From assembly GCA_002840835.1 (NCBI GenBank), contig PHCQ01000030.1, positions 1-55,509 of the forward strand: a stretch of DNA of 55,509 nucleotides, written 5' to 3'. The notes beneath the pieces were generated by a model. The model searched no databases, had not been told where the DNA came from, and saw only the letters and a list, made by a program, of their open reading frames with translations. Numbering within the stretch: position 1 is the first letter of the stretch; every line of letters starts with the position of its first letter. Positions 48,272 through 55,509 of this stretch are shown here, in pieces. The DNA comes from Betaproteobacteria bacterium HGW-Betaproteobacteria-16. Its GTDB lineage: Bacteria > Pseudomonadota > Gammaproteobacteria > Burkholderiales > Burkholderiaceae_C. A program made the translations under genes and the position numbers.

Positions 48272-49363
48272 TTGAAGGTCCGCTCTTCCGCCTGGACACT
48301 CTCCCTCCTGTTCGGCGGGGTGATCGTCTACGCCAGCCTGTACCCGTTCAAAGGTTGGTGGGTGCAAGGCATCTCCCCGATCGCTTTTCTCTGGGCGCCG
48401 TTCCCTCAATACTGGACCGCTTTCGATCTGGTCTCGAACCTCGTGGGCTACGTTCCGCTGGGATTTCTGCTGGCACTTGCCATGTTGCGATCCGGGGGAG
48501 GGCGGTTTTCCTGGCCGGTGGCTGCCACGGTGCCGGCATTGCTCTCGTTCGGGATCGAGGTCACCCAGAACTACCTGCCCATGAGGGTGGCATCCAATGT
48601 GGATCTGGTGCTGAACGCGCTTGGCGGCCTGATGGGAGCCAGCATTGCGTGGCTGCTTGAACGCCTGGGTGCGCTGCGGCGCTGGAGCCAGTTCCGGGCA
48701 GACTGGTTCGAGCCCGGTGCACACGGGAGCCTGGTCTTGCTGGCGATGTGGCCATTTGCCTTGCTGTACCCGGCCTCCATACCGTTTGGACTGGGTCAGG
48801 TGTGGGAGCGCATGGAAGCAGGGTTGATCAGTCTGCTTGAAGGCACGCCCTTTCTGGAGTGGGTGCCGGTGCGTGCCACGGTGCCAGACCCTCTCAGTCC
48901 ACTGGCCGAGGCCTTTTGCATCGTGCTCTGTCTGCTCGCCCCCTTGTTGATGGGCTTTGCCGAGTTGCGGTCGGTGCCGCGCCGCCTGTTCTTCACCGGG
49001 GCGCTTTTTGCCTGTGCTGTGGGCATGGAAGGCATTTCATCGGCCATGACCTTTGGGCCGGTGAACGCCTGGTCATGGTTCAACCTGCCTGTGGGCCTGG
49101 GCATAGGGCTGGCCCTGGTGGTGGGCCTGGCACTGGTGGGGCTGCCACGGCGTCTGTGCAATGTGGTCATGCTGCTCTGCCTGGCGGTGTCCCTGACCCT
49201 GCTCAACCGCACGTCGGACAGCCCGTACTTTGCCCAGTCCCTTGAGGTCTGGGAGCAGGGGCGCTTCATCCGGTTTCATGGCCTGTCTCAGTGGGTGGGC
49301 TGGGTTTGGCCATTCGCCGCACTGGTATTCGGGTTGAGCGCCGTTGCTCGCAAGTCAGCATGA
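48272..49363 (+). CDS. VanZ-family membrane protein
   Basis: A 363-residue polytopic membrane protein. The N-terminal third resembles VanZ: YASLYPFKGW, FDLVSNLVGYVPLGFLLALAM, and the TQNYLPMRVASNVDLVLNALGG segment with the family's conserved Asp and Asn residues. The remaining part adds more helices with no recognised motif. The best start is a TTG at 48272. It is 16 bp after the HemJ-like gene and may be co-transcribed. VanZ in enterococci affects teicoplanin sensitivity, but the function in proteobacteria is unknown. Confidence 0.78.
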   Translation: MKVRSSAWTLSLLFGGVIVYASLYPFKGWWVQGISPIAFLWAPFPQYWTAFDLVSNLVGYVPLGFLLALAMLRSGGGRFSWPVAATVPALLSFGIEVTQNYLPMRVASNVDLVLNALGGLMGASIAWLLERLGALRRWSQFRADWFEPGAHGSLVLLAMWPFALLYPASIPFGLGQVWERMEAGLISLLEGTPFLEWVPVRATVPDPLSPLAEAFCIVLCLLAPLLMGFAELRSVPRRLFFTGALFACAVGMEGISSAMTFGPVNAWSWFNLPVGLGIGLALVVGLALVGLPRRLCNVVMLLCLAVSLTLLNRTSDSPYFAQSLEVWEQGRFIRFHGLSQWVGWVWPFAALVFGLSAVARKSA

Positions 49364-49505
49364 AGGGAACACACCCGTCGCGCATCGCGTGACGACGTCA
49401 CGGGCATTGCGCCATCTCATTTGTCGTGATGGCGCCATGCGCCGTGGAAAGGCAGATGCGGGCGCGGCAGCGGGTGCTCCATGGGCGTCCTTCTGACATG
49501 ACTCG

Positions 49506-49536
49506 TTGCAAGTCAGAGCAGGGGCACCACTAGAAT
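49506..49536 (+). promoter_or_regulatory. Candidate promoter for ferredoxin gene
   Basis: TTGCAA (49506-49511) and TAGAAT (49531-49536) are 19 bp apart. TAGAAT ends six bases before the ATG at 49543, so the mRNA would be leaderless. The rest of 49364-49505 has no gene; a CGTGACG-A-CGTCACG palindrome is near 49390-49404. Confidence 0.5.
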
Positions 49537-49542
49537 CGCGCC

Positions 49543-49881
49543 ATGACAGAAAACCCGCCCTACTACCAGCGGCACATCTTTTTTTGCCTCAACGAGCGCA
49601 GTGGTGACGAGGCCTGCTGTGCCCGTCACAAGGCGCAGGCCGCGTTCGACCGTTGCAAGTCGCAATCCAAGGCAGAGGGCCTGCTGGGTGCAGGCAAGGT
49701 CCGCGTGAACAAGGCCGGCTGCCTGGACCGCTGTGCGGGAGGTCCCATCGCCGTGGTGTACCCGGAGGGCGTCTGGTACAGCTATGTTGACGAGAGCGAC
49801 ATCGATGAGATCGTGCAGTCCCACCTCCGGGATGGCATCGTCGTCGAACGGTTGTTGACGCCACCTGACGTCGGACGCTGA
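49543..49881 (+). CDS. Thioredoxin-like [2Fe-2S] ferredoxin
   Basis: A 112-residue protein of the Shethna/NuoE-like ferredoxin family. Likely cluster ligands are Cys15 (HIFFCLN), Cys25 or Cys26 (GDEACCAR), Cys60 and Cys64 (GCLDRCAGGP); the family pattern is two Cys about 10 apart and a later Cys-x3-Cys. GPIAVVYPEGVWYS is a typical strand. It is soluble and probably carries electrons to an unknown partner. The extra Cys26 and Cys38 are not expected ligands. Confidence 0.87.
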   Translation: MTENPPYYQRHIFFCLNERSGDEACCARHKAQAAFDRCKSQSKAEGLLGAGKVRVNKAGCLDRCAGGPIAVVYPEGVWYSYVDESDIDEIVQSHLRDGIVVERLLTPPDVGR

Positions 49882-49938
49882 AGGCGCCGGCATGCCTTTC
49901 CTGCGTTGTGGCCTGTTGGCCCTGGAAGTCGTTTTTCG

Positions 49939-50562
49939 ATGAATGCTCAAACCGAAGTCCTGCAGATACCCGGGCCCTCTGGTTCGCTGGAGGTGGCTGT
50001 GGATCGTCCTTCGGTCGACCCCATTGGCACCGCCGTCATCGCCCATCCCCACCCCCTGTTCGGCGGGACGATGAGCAACAAAGTGGTGCAGACCTTGGCG
50101 CGGGCCTTCGTGCAGTGTGGCTGGACTTCCGTGCGCTTCAACTTCAGGGGGGTGGGCGCCAGCGCCGGCGTCCACGACGAAGGTCGCGGCGAGCTGGACG
50201 ATCTGCTGACGGTGGTGGAATCGTTCGCTCCGCAGGGGCGCCTGAGCCTGGCCGGCTTTTCTTTTGGTGCATTCGTCACCAGCCACGCCACCGAGCGTCT
50301 GCATGCGCAGCGTGAAATCGACCGGCTGGTTCTGGTGGGCACCGCAGCCAGCCGATTCCAGGTGGCCAACGTGCCAGAGGAACTCCATCTGCGCACACTG
50401 GTCATTCACGGCGAGCAGGACGACACTGTGCCGTTGGCATCGGTCATGGACTGGGCCAGACCTCAGACCCTGCCCGTGCTGGTGGTGCCCGCTGGTGGGC
50501 ATTTTTTTCATGGGCAGCTGCCATTGCTGCGCGACCTGGTCACGCGCCACCTGAGCGCATGA
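49939..50562 (+). CDS. Alpha/beta hydrolase
   Basis: A 207-residue hydrolase. HPHPLFGGTMSNKVVQTLAR and the Arg/Asn motif SVRFNFRGVGASAG are typical of the small serine hydrolases related to YsgA. Nucleophile Ser is in LAGFSFGAFV, Asp in HGEQDDTVPL, and His in VPAGGHFFHGQL. The ATG at 49939 gives the normal start. Substrate unknown. The stop overlaps an in-frame start of the carboxypeptidase gene (ATGA). Confidence 0.9.
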   Translation: MNAQTEVLQIPGPSGSLEVAVDRPSVDPIGTAVIAHPHPLFGGTMSNKVVQTLARAFVQCGWTSVRFNFRGVGASAGVHDEGRGELDDLLTVVESFAPQGRLSLAGFSFGAFVTSHATERLHAQREIDRLVLVGTAASRFQVANVPEELHLRTLVIHGEQDDTVPLASVMDWARPQTLPVLVVPAGGHFFHGQLPLLRDLVTRHLSA

Positions 50563-50603
50563 CCGCCTGCACCGTTTTCAATTTCAATTCAAGGAACTCC
50601 ACT

Positions 50604-51785
50604 TTGCTGCGCCGTTTTGTCCCGTTCGTGATGTCTGTGTGCCTTTTCTTGGGCGCTTCGCTGCCTGCCGCGGCGCAAATGCCCCAGCCACCCGAAATTG
50701 CAGCCAAGGCCTATCTCCTGATGGACGTCACCTCAGGACAGGTGCTTGCCGCCAAGGATCCGGACCAGCCAGTGGAGCCGGCGTCGCTGACCAAGCTCAT
50801 GACCGCCTACCTGGTTTTCGACGCGCTCAAGTCGCGCAAGATCACACTGACCCAGACACTTCCTGTCAGCGAACGCGCATGGAAAATGCCCGGCTCGCGC
50901 ATGTTCATCGATCCGCGCATGCAGGTGCCGGTCGAAGACCTGGTCAAGGGGATGATCGTTCAGTCGGGCAACGACGCCACGGTCGCGTTGGCCGAGGGCG
51001 TCGGCGGTTCTGTTGAGCGCTTCGTGCAGTTGATGAATGACCAGGCCAAGGCGCTGGGCATGAATGCCTCAAGTTTCCGTAACCCGGAAGGGCTCACCGA
51101 AACCGGGCACACCACCACCGCCCGCGATCTTGCGACCCTGGCCACGCGGCTGATGAACGATTTCCCGGAATACGTCACCTATTACGCCGTTCAGCGCTAC
51201 CGCTACCCCGGCACACCCGAAGCCAATGATCGCAACCGCAATGTCCTGCTGTTTCGAGATCCCACTGTCGATGGCCTGAAAACCGGCCATACCGACGCTG
51301 CAGGCTACTGCCTGGTGGCCACGGCCCGGCGCGAAGTGCCATCACTGGGTTCAGGAGCAGACGGGCAAAGGCGTCTGTTGAGTGTGCTGCTGGGCGCGAC
51401 CAGCGAGAACGCGCGTGCCAACGAAAGCCAGAAGCTGTTGAACTGGGGGTACACGGCTTTCGATGCCGTGCGTCTGGCCAAGGCCGGCGAGCCAGTCGCC
51501 ACGCCGAGGGTGTGGAAAGGCAAGGAAGCCCAGGTGAAGCTGGGACTGCCGCAGGGCGTGGTGGTGACGGTTCCGGCTGGCGAGGGCAGCAAACTCCGGA
51601 CCGAAATCATCCGTCCCGAACCCTTGGTGGCGCCTTTGACGCGCGGCCAGACGCTGGGCAGCCTGAAGGTCTCGACCGCCAGTGGCGCTCCCGTGGCCGA
51701 TGTGCCGCTCACCGTGCTGGAGACTGTCGAGGAGAGCGGTATCTTCGGGCGCGCATGGGATGCGCTGCGCCTCTGGATCCAGTAG
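50604..51785 (+). CDS. dacC: D-alanyl-D-alanine carboxypeptidase (PBP5/6 type)
   Basis: Penicillin-binding protein that removes the terminal D-Ala from peptidoglycan stem peptides. Motifs SxxK (SLTKLM), SxN (SGND) and KTG (LKTGHTDAAGYC) are present, followed by the C-terminal beta domain and a final amphipathic anchor (FGRAWDALRLWIQ). A TTG at 50604, with AAGGA eight bases upstream, gives an ideal signal peptide (MLRRFVPFVMSVCLFLGASL, cut after AAA). An ATG at 50559 would add 15 residues and overlap the previous gene by four bases; either is possible. Confidence 0.92.
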   Translation: MLRRFVPFVMSVCLFLGASLPAAAQMPQPPEIAAKAYLLMDVTSGQVLAAKDPDQPVEPASLTKLMTAYLVFDALKSRKITLTQTLPVSERAWKMPGSRMFIDPRMQVPVEDLVKGMIVQSGNDATVALAEGVGGSVERFVQLMNDQAKALGMNASSFRNPEGLTETGHTTTARDLATLATRLMNDFPEYVTYYAVQRYRYPGTPEANDRNRNVLLFRDPTVDGLKTGHTDAAGYCLVATARREVPSLGSGADGQRRLLSVLLGATSENARANESQKLLNWGYTAFDAVRLAKAGEPVATPRVWKGKEAQVKLGLPQGVVVTVPAGEGSKLRTEIIRPEPLVAPLTRGQTLGSLKVSTASGAPVADVPLTVLETVEESGIFGRAWDALRLWIQ

Positions 51786-51791
51786 AAAAAG

Positions 51792-51870
51792 TGCCCCCAC
51801 GCTCCGCCGCTTTGCGGGTCGCCGCCCCCCGAGGGGGCTGATCCGGCTTGGGGCGGCCCGGCGCCGGATC
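51792..51870 (-). repeat. Repeat family A, single inverted copy
   Basis: Same unit as at 39202-39442 but on the opposite strand, starting TGCCCCCACGCTCCGCCGC seven bases after the dacC stop. Its G-rich end (on the reverse strand) faces that stop. A looser related stretch follows to about 51955. This and the rpsL leader fill the gap 51786-52090. Confidence 0.88.
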
Positions 51871-51989
51871 TGTCGTGCCCTCGCGCTCCGTTGCTGCCTC
51901 CCTTGAGGGGCTGGGCCTGCCTTGGGGTAGCCGGGCGGCTGGCCTGCTGCCCCCTCGTTGCACGTTTTGGTGGCGCGCAGTCTCGCCGG

Positions 51990-52018
51990 TTGCCTGATTT
52001 CAGGCTGCGTGCTACATT
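51990..52018 (+). promoter_or_regulatory. Promoter of rpsL-rpsG-fusA-tuf operon
   Basis: TTGCCT (51990-51995) and TACATT (52013-52018) are separated by 17 bp, the ideal spacing. The start would be near 52025, leaving a leader of about 66 nt before rpsL. Confidence 0.65.
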
Positions 52019-52027
52019 AGCGGGCTT

Positions 52028-52043
52028 TTCGGAATTTTCCGAA
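52028..52043 (+). promoter_or_regulatory. Hairpin in rpsL leader
   Basis: TTCGGAA (52028-52034) and TTCCGAA (52037-52043) around TT. It begins right at the predicted transcript start. It may stabilise the 5' end or take part in autogenous control; not proven. Confidence 0.5.
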
Positions 52044-52090
52044 GGGCTTTTTCGTTTTCGCTTTTTTCAAACGTTTAGGGACGTTTTTCA

Positions 52091-52468
52091 ATGCCAACCA
52101 TCAATCAACTCGTGCGCCACGGCCGGGAGGTCGAAAAGACCAAATCCAAGAGCCCGGCCATGGAAAATTCTCCGCAGCGTCGCGGTGTGTGCACCCGTGT
52201 GTACACCACGACCCCCAAGAAGCCCAACTCCGCTCTGCGTAAGGTTGCCAAGGTGCGCCTGACCAACGGCTTTGAGGTCATCTCCTACATCGGCGGCGAA
52301 GGCCACAACCTGCAGGAACACAGCGTCGTGCTGGTTCGCGGCGGTCGTGTCAAGGACTTGCCCGGTGTGCGTTACCACATCGTGCGCGGTTCGCTGGACC
52401 TGCAGGGCGTGAAAGACCGCAAGCAGTCGCGCTCCAAGTACGGTGCGAAGAAGCCCAAGGCCAAATAA
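52091..52468 (+). CDS. rpsL: 30S ribosomal protein S12
   Basis: A 125-residue decoding-centre protein. [12 protein letters not shown] at the start and the [12 protein letters not shown] and [13 protein letters not shown] loops are standard. Lys43 and Lys88, where streptomycin-resistance changes occur, have the wild-type residue. It is the first gene of the str operon, with rpsG 153 bp downstream; that gap has no gene. Confidence 0.98.
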   Translation: MPTINQLVRHGREVEKTKSKSPAMENSPQRRGVCTRVYTTTPKKPNSALRKVAKVRLTNGFEVISYIGGEGHNLQEHSVVLVRGGRVKDLPGVRYHIVRGSLDLQGVKDRKQSRSKYGAKKPKAK

Positions 52469-52621
52469 TCCTGGTTTTTCGGTGTTTGACCGGCCGGCAA
52501 GCCAGGTCGAACGTAGTGACCCCAAAGCGCCATGTTGGCGTCGGGTCGAGTAAGTGAGGGCCTTGCTGGGTTCTCGCGGTGCCTGAAAAGGTGCCAACTG
52601 AAGCAAATTTGAGGTGTAAAA

Positions 52622-53092
52622 ATGCCACGTCGTCGCGAAGTCCCTAAACGTGAAATTCTGCCGGATCCCAAGTTCGGCAATGTCGAGCTCTCCAAGTTCA
52701 TGAACGTGATCATGGAAGGCGGCAAGAAGGCGGTTGCCGAGCGCATCATCTACGGTGCGCTGGAGCAGATGGAGAAGAAGAGCGGCAAAGACCCGCTCGA
52801 ACTCTTTGTCACCGCCATCAACAACGTCAAGCCCATGGTGGAAGTCAAGTCCCGCCGCGTTGGTGGTGCGAACTACCAGGTGCCAGTGGAAGTGCGCCCG
52901 GTGCGCCGTCTGGCGCTGTCGATGCGCTGGATCAAGGAAGCCGCCCGCAAGCGCAGCGAGAAGTCCATGGCCATGCGCCTGGCCAACGAGCTGCTCGAGG
53001 CCAACGAAGGCCGTGGTGGCGCCATGAAAAAGCGCGATGAAGTGCACCGCATGGCCGAAGCCAACAAGGCTTTCAGCCACTTCCGCTTCTAA
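52622..53092 (+). CDS. rpsG: 30S ribosomal protein S7
   Basis: A 156-residue primary 16S rRNA binding protein that starts assembly of the 30S head. [36 protein letters not shown] and [20 protein letters not shown] match bacterial S7, with normal length. GAGGTG is about eight bases upstream of the ATG. In E. coli S7 represses its own operon by binding the rpsL-rpsG gap; the 153-bp gap here could serve the same purpose. Confidence 0.98.
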   Translation: MPRRREVPKREILPDPKFGNVELSKFMNVIMEGGKKAVAERIIYGALEQMEKKSGKDPLELFVTAINNVKPMVEVKSRRVGGANYQVPVEVRPVRRLALSMRWIKEAARKRSEKSMAMRLANELLEANEGRGGAMKKRDEVHRMAEANKAFSHFRF

Positions 53093-53120
53093 GTTCCGTT
53101 TCCCTCAGTCATTCAAGGCG

Positions 53121-53151
53121 AGCCCGCAGCACCCCAAAAGGGTGGCGGGCT
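53121..53151 (+). other. Hairpin between rpsG and fusA
   Basis: AGCCCGC (53121-53127) pairs with GCGGGCT (53145-53151), and CACCC (53130-53134) with GGGTG (53140-53144) around CAAAA; two bases bulge. There is no U tract, so it is probably an mRNA processing or stability structure just before the fusA ribosome binding site. Confidence 0.6.
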
Positions 53152-53173
53152 TGCCCCATTCAGGAGTATTTCC

Positions 53174-55276
53174 ATGGCACGCACTACGCCACTGGAGCGG
53201 TACCGCAATATCGGTATTTCCGCCCACATCGACGCCGGCAAGACAACCACCACCGAGCGCATTCTTTTCTACACCGGCGTGAACCACAAGATTGGTGAAG
53301 TGCACGACGGTGCGGCCACCATGGACTGGATGGAGCAGGAGCAGGAGCGTGGCATCACGATCACCTCTGCGGCCACCACCTGCTTCTGGAAGGGCATGGA
53401 CCTTTCCTACGAAGAGCACCGCTTCAACATCATCGACACCCCCGGTCACGTGGACTTCACCATTGAGGTGGAGCGCTCCATGCGCGTGCTGGACGGCGCC
53501 TGCATGGTGTACTGCGCCGTGGGTGGCGTTCAGCCCCAGTCGGAAACCGTCTGGCGCCAGGCCAACAAGTACAAGGTGCCTCGTCTGGCATTTGTCAACA
53601 AGATGGACCGCACCGGTGCCAACTTCTTCAAAGTCGTTGAGCAGATGAAGTTGCGCCTGAAAGCCAACCCTGTGCCGATCGTGATCCCGATCGGGGCTGA
53701 AGAAAATTTCACTGGCGTGGTCGACCTGATCAAGATGAAGGCCATCATCTGGGATGAGGCTTCGCAGGGCATGAAGTTCGAGTTCAAGGAGATCCCTGCC
53801 GAGCTGCAGGCGCAGGCCAAGGAATGGCGCGAGAAGATGCTCGAAGCCGCCGCCGAGTCCAGCGAAGAGCTGATGAACAAGTACCTCGAAGAGGGTGACC
53901 TCACCGAGGCAGAGATCAAGCAGGGCATTCGCGTGCGTACGCTGGCGACCGAAATCCAGCCCATGCTGTGCGGCACCGCGTTCAAGAACAAGGGTGTTCA
54001 GCGCATGCTCGACGCCGTGATCGACTTCCTGCCTTCCCCGGTGGACATCCCTCCAGTGGGTGGCACGGACGAAGACGAGGCGCCGACCTCCCGCAAGGCG
54101 CAGGACGACGAGAAGCTGTCTGCTCTGGCGTTCAAGCTCATGACCGACCCCTATGTCGGCCAGCTCACCTTCGTGCGCGTGTATTCCGGCGTGCTGAAGA
54201 AGGGTGACTCCGTTTTCAACCCCGTCAAGGGCAAGAAAGAGCGCATCGGCCGTATCGTTCAGATGCACGCCAACAACCGCCTGGAAGTCGAAGAAATTCG
54301 TGCCGGCGACATCGCTGCCTGCGTGGGCCTGAAGGATGTGACCACCGGTGAAACCCTGTGCGATCCGGATGCCATCATCATGCTCGAGCGCATGGTTTTC
54401 CCTGAGCCCGTGATTGCACAGGCCGTGGAACCCAAGACCAAGGCCGACCAGGAAAAGATGGGCATTGCCCTGCAGCGCCTGGCTGCTGAAGATCCTTCGT
54501 TCCGTGTCAAGACCGACGAAGAGTCGGGCCAGACCATCATCGCCGGTATGGGCGAGCTGCACCTGGAAATCATCGTCGACCGCATGAAGCGCGAATTCGG
54601 CGTGGAAGCCAACGTGGGCAAGCCCCAGGTGGCCTACCGCGAGACCATCCGCAAGGAAGTGGCCGAAGCCGAAGGCAAGTTCGTTCGCCAGTCGGGCGGC
54701 AAGGGCCAGTACGGTCACGTGGTGTTCAAGATCGAACCCAACGAAGCCGGCAAGGGCTTCGAGTTCGTCGACGCCATCAAGGGTGGTGTGGTCCCACGCG
54801 AGTACATCCCTGCGGTGGAAAAGGGCGTTGTCGAAGCGCTGACCTCTGGCGTGCTGGCCGGCTACCCCGTGGTGGACGTCAAGGTCACGCTGCACTTCGG
54901 TTCGTACCACGACGTGGACTCGTCCGAAATGGCCTTCAAGATGGCCGCCATCTTCGGCTTCAAGGAAGGTTGCAAGAAGGCCAGCCCGGTCATTCTCGAG
55001 CCCATGATGGCCGTGGAAGTGGAAACGCCTGAAGACTACGCCGGCAACGTGATGGGCGATCTGTCCAGCCGTCGCGGCATGGTGCAAGGCATGGAGGACA
55101 TGGTGGGTGGCGGCAAGGCCATCAAGGCCGAAGTGCCACTGTCTGAAATGTTCGGCTACTCGACCACGCTCCGCTCGATGTCGCAAGGCCGTGCCACGTA
55201 CTCCATGGAGTTCAAGCACTACGCCGAAGCACCGCGCAACGTGGCGGAAGCCATCGTCGCAGCTCGCGCCAAGTAA
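53174..55276 (+). CDS. fusA: Elongation factor G
   Basis: A 700-residue GTPase that drives ribosome translocation. Domain I carries G1 [15 protein letters not shown], switch regions with [14 protein letters not shown]3 DTPGHVDFT and G4 NKMD. Domains II-V follow, with the [10 protein letters not shown] motif and the [11 protein letters not shown] loop of domain IV. AGGAG precedes the ATG at seven bases. Full length and third in the operon. Confidence 0.98.
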   Translation: MARTTPLERYRNIGISAHIDAGKTTTTERILFYTGVNHKIGEVHDGAATMDWMEQEQERGITITSAATTCFWKGMDLSYEEHRFNIIDTPGHVDFTIEVERSMRVLDGACMVYCAVGGVQPQSETVWRQANKYKVPRLAFVNKMDRTGANFFKVVEQMKLRLKANPVPIVIPIGAEENFTGVVDLIKMKAIIWDEASQGMKFEFKEIPAELQAQAKEWREKMLEAAAESSEELMNKYLEEGDLTEAEIKQGIRVRTLATEIQPMLCGTAFKNKGVQRMLDAVIDFLPSPVDIPPVGGTDEDEAPTSRKAQDDEKLSALAFKLMTDPYVGQLTFVRVYSGVLKKGDSVFNPVKGKKERIGRIVQMHANNRLEVEEIRAGDIAACVGLKDVTTGETLCDPDAIIMLERMVFPEPVIAQAVEPKTKADQEKMGIALQRLAAEDPSFRVKTDEESGQTIIAGMGELHLEIIVDRMKREFGVEANVGKPQVAYRETIRKEVAEAEGKFVRQSGGKGQYGHVVFKIEPNEAGKGFEFVDAIKGGVVPREYIPAVEKGVVEALTSGVLAGYPVVDVKVTLHFGSYHDVDSSEMAFKMAAIFGFKEGCKKASPVILEPMMAVEVETPEDYAGNVMGDLSSRRGMVQGMEDMVGGGKAIKAEVPLSEMFGYSTTLRSMSQGRATYSMEFKHYAEAPRNVAEAIVAARAK

Positions 55277-55282
55277 GCCCAC

Positions 55283-55308
55283 CCCTGCGCCGCGCCTGCG
55301 GCGCAGGG
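55283..55308. other. GC-rich hairpin between fusA and tuf
   Basis: CCCTGCGCCGC (55283-55293) pairs with GCGGCGCAGGG (55298-55308) around GCCT, an 11-base perfect stem beginning six bases after the fusA stop. There is no T run after it. It may protect the upstream mRNA or reduce read-through into tuf. The gap 55309-55416 has no gene. Confidence 0.65.
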
Positions 55309-55413
55309 AAATCTTCTCCGGTCTTCGACGCCGCCTTGCGGTTGATCAGCTGCCCGTGGCAGGTCAATGTCGGAAACCTTAAACACACACGGGTTTTGTT
55401 CTTTAGGAATTGA

Positions 55414-55509
<96 letters not shown>

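Noticed and set aside
49364..49505. Small gene in the gap before the ferredoxin gene
   Set aside because: No frame has a convincing start signal or coding composition.
53105..55282. A 725-codon open frame opposite fusA
   Set aside because: Complete antisense shadow of a highly conserved gene; no family motif.
55283..55308. Rho-independent terminator after fusA
   Set aside because: The stem is strong but there is no T run, and tuf is expected to be in the same operon.

Overview
The window is GC-rich chromosomal DNA from a betaproteobacterium of the order Burkholderiales, most likely family Comamonadaceae (Hydrogenophaga, Acidovorax or a relative). This is inferred from remembered gene content and protein sequence style: mreB divergent from gatCAB, an ilvE/zinc-finger pair, a Burkholderiales-type homoprotocatechuate cluster, and a strAB-type rpsL-rpsG-fusA-tuf operon. 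I see no rRNA or tRNA gene, no insertion sequence, no prophage and no CRISPR array.

Layout. 1-6.2 kb is housekeeping: mreB (partial), gatCAB, a DUF4124-like protein, pyrE and an exonuclease III. 6.2-18.2 kb is a mixed region: AraC and LysR regulators, a LysE-type exporter, a class III CoA-transferase, a cysteine-free glutaredoxin-like protein with a coupled small protein, a metallo-beta-lactamase-fold hydrolase, an M48 protease, an AmpG-like permease, an acyl-CoA synthetase and a two-component system. 18.4-26.5 kb holds a secreted GH78 alpha-L-rhamnosidase-like protein, a zinc-finger protein, ilvE, a membrane protein, radA, a J-domain protein and a nitronate monooxygenase.

26.6-33.5 kb is a complete lower pathway for meta-cleavage of homoprotocatechuate (3,4-dihydroxyphenylacetate): hpaR, hpaG1, hpaG2, hpaE, hpaD, hpaF, hpaH, hpaI. 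It opens the ring and converts the product to pyruvate plus succinate semialdehyde. The usual feeder hydroxylase HpaBC and transporter HpaX are absent. The same strand continues with a class II aldolase-like protein, a ketopantoate-reductase-like protein, a LuxR-type regulator, a VanA-like Rieske oxygenase and an orphan TRAP binding protein. A Rieske O-demethylase plus TRAP protein could supply homoprotocatechuate from a methoxylated precursor such as homovanillate; that is a hypothesis.

38.5-44 kb carries further catabolic and membrane genes: a MarC-family protein, a MaoC dehydratase, an SDR, a DsbA-fold HCCA isomerase, dienelactone hydrolase, amidohydrolase and GST. 44-51.8 kb has a CorA transporter, hemB, a degenerate kinase/receiver protein followed by a candidate small RNA, a HemJ-like protein, a VanZ-family protein, a ferredoxin, an alpha/beta hydrolase and a D,D-carboxypeptidase. 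51.9 kb to the end is rpsL, rpsG, fusA and the start of tuf.

The most striking unexplained structure is a set of GC-rich interspersed repeats. Two related families (A, about 80 bp; B, about 85 bp) sit next to gene 3' ends, and in every clear case the same end of the repeat faces the upstream gene's stop codon, so they would be read as 3'-UTR elements in one orientation. One family A copy supplies the last codons and the stop of the MaoC gene, and a fragment appears inside the amidohydrolase gene. A third family (C) forms a 58-bp inverted pair inside the homoprotocatechuate operon. Several genes also have a -10-like hexamer ending exactly 6 nt before their ATG, which suggests leaderless transcripts.
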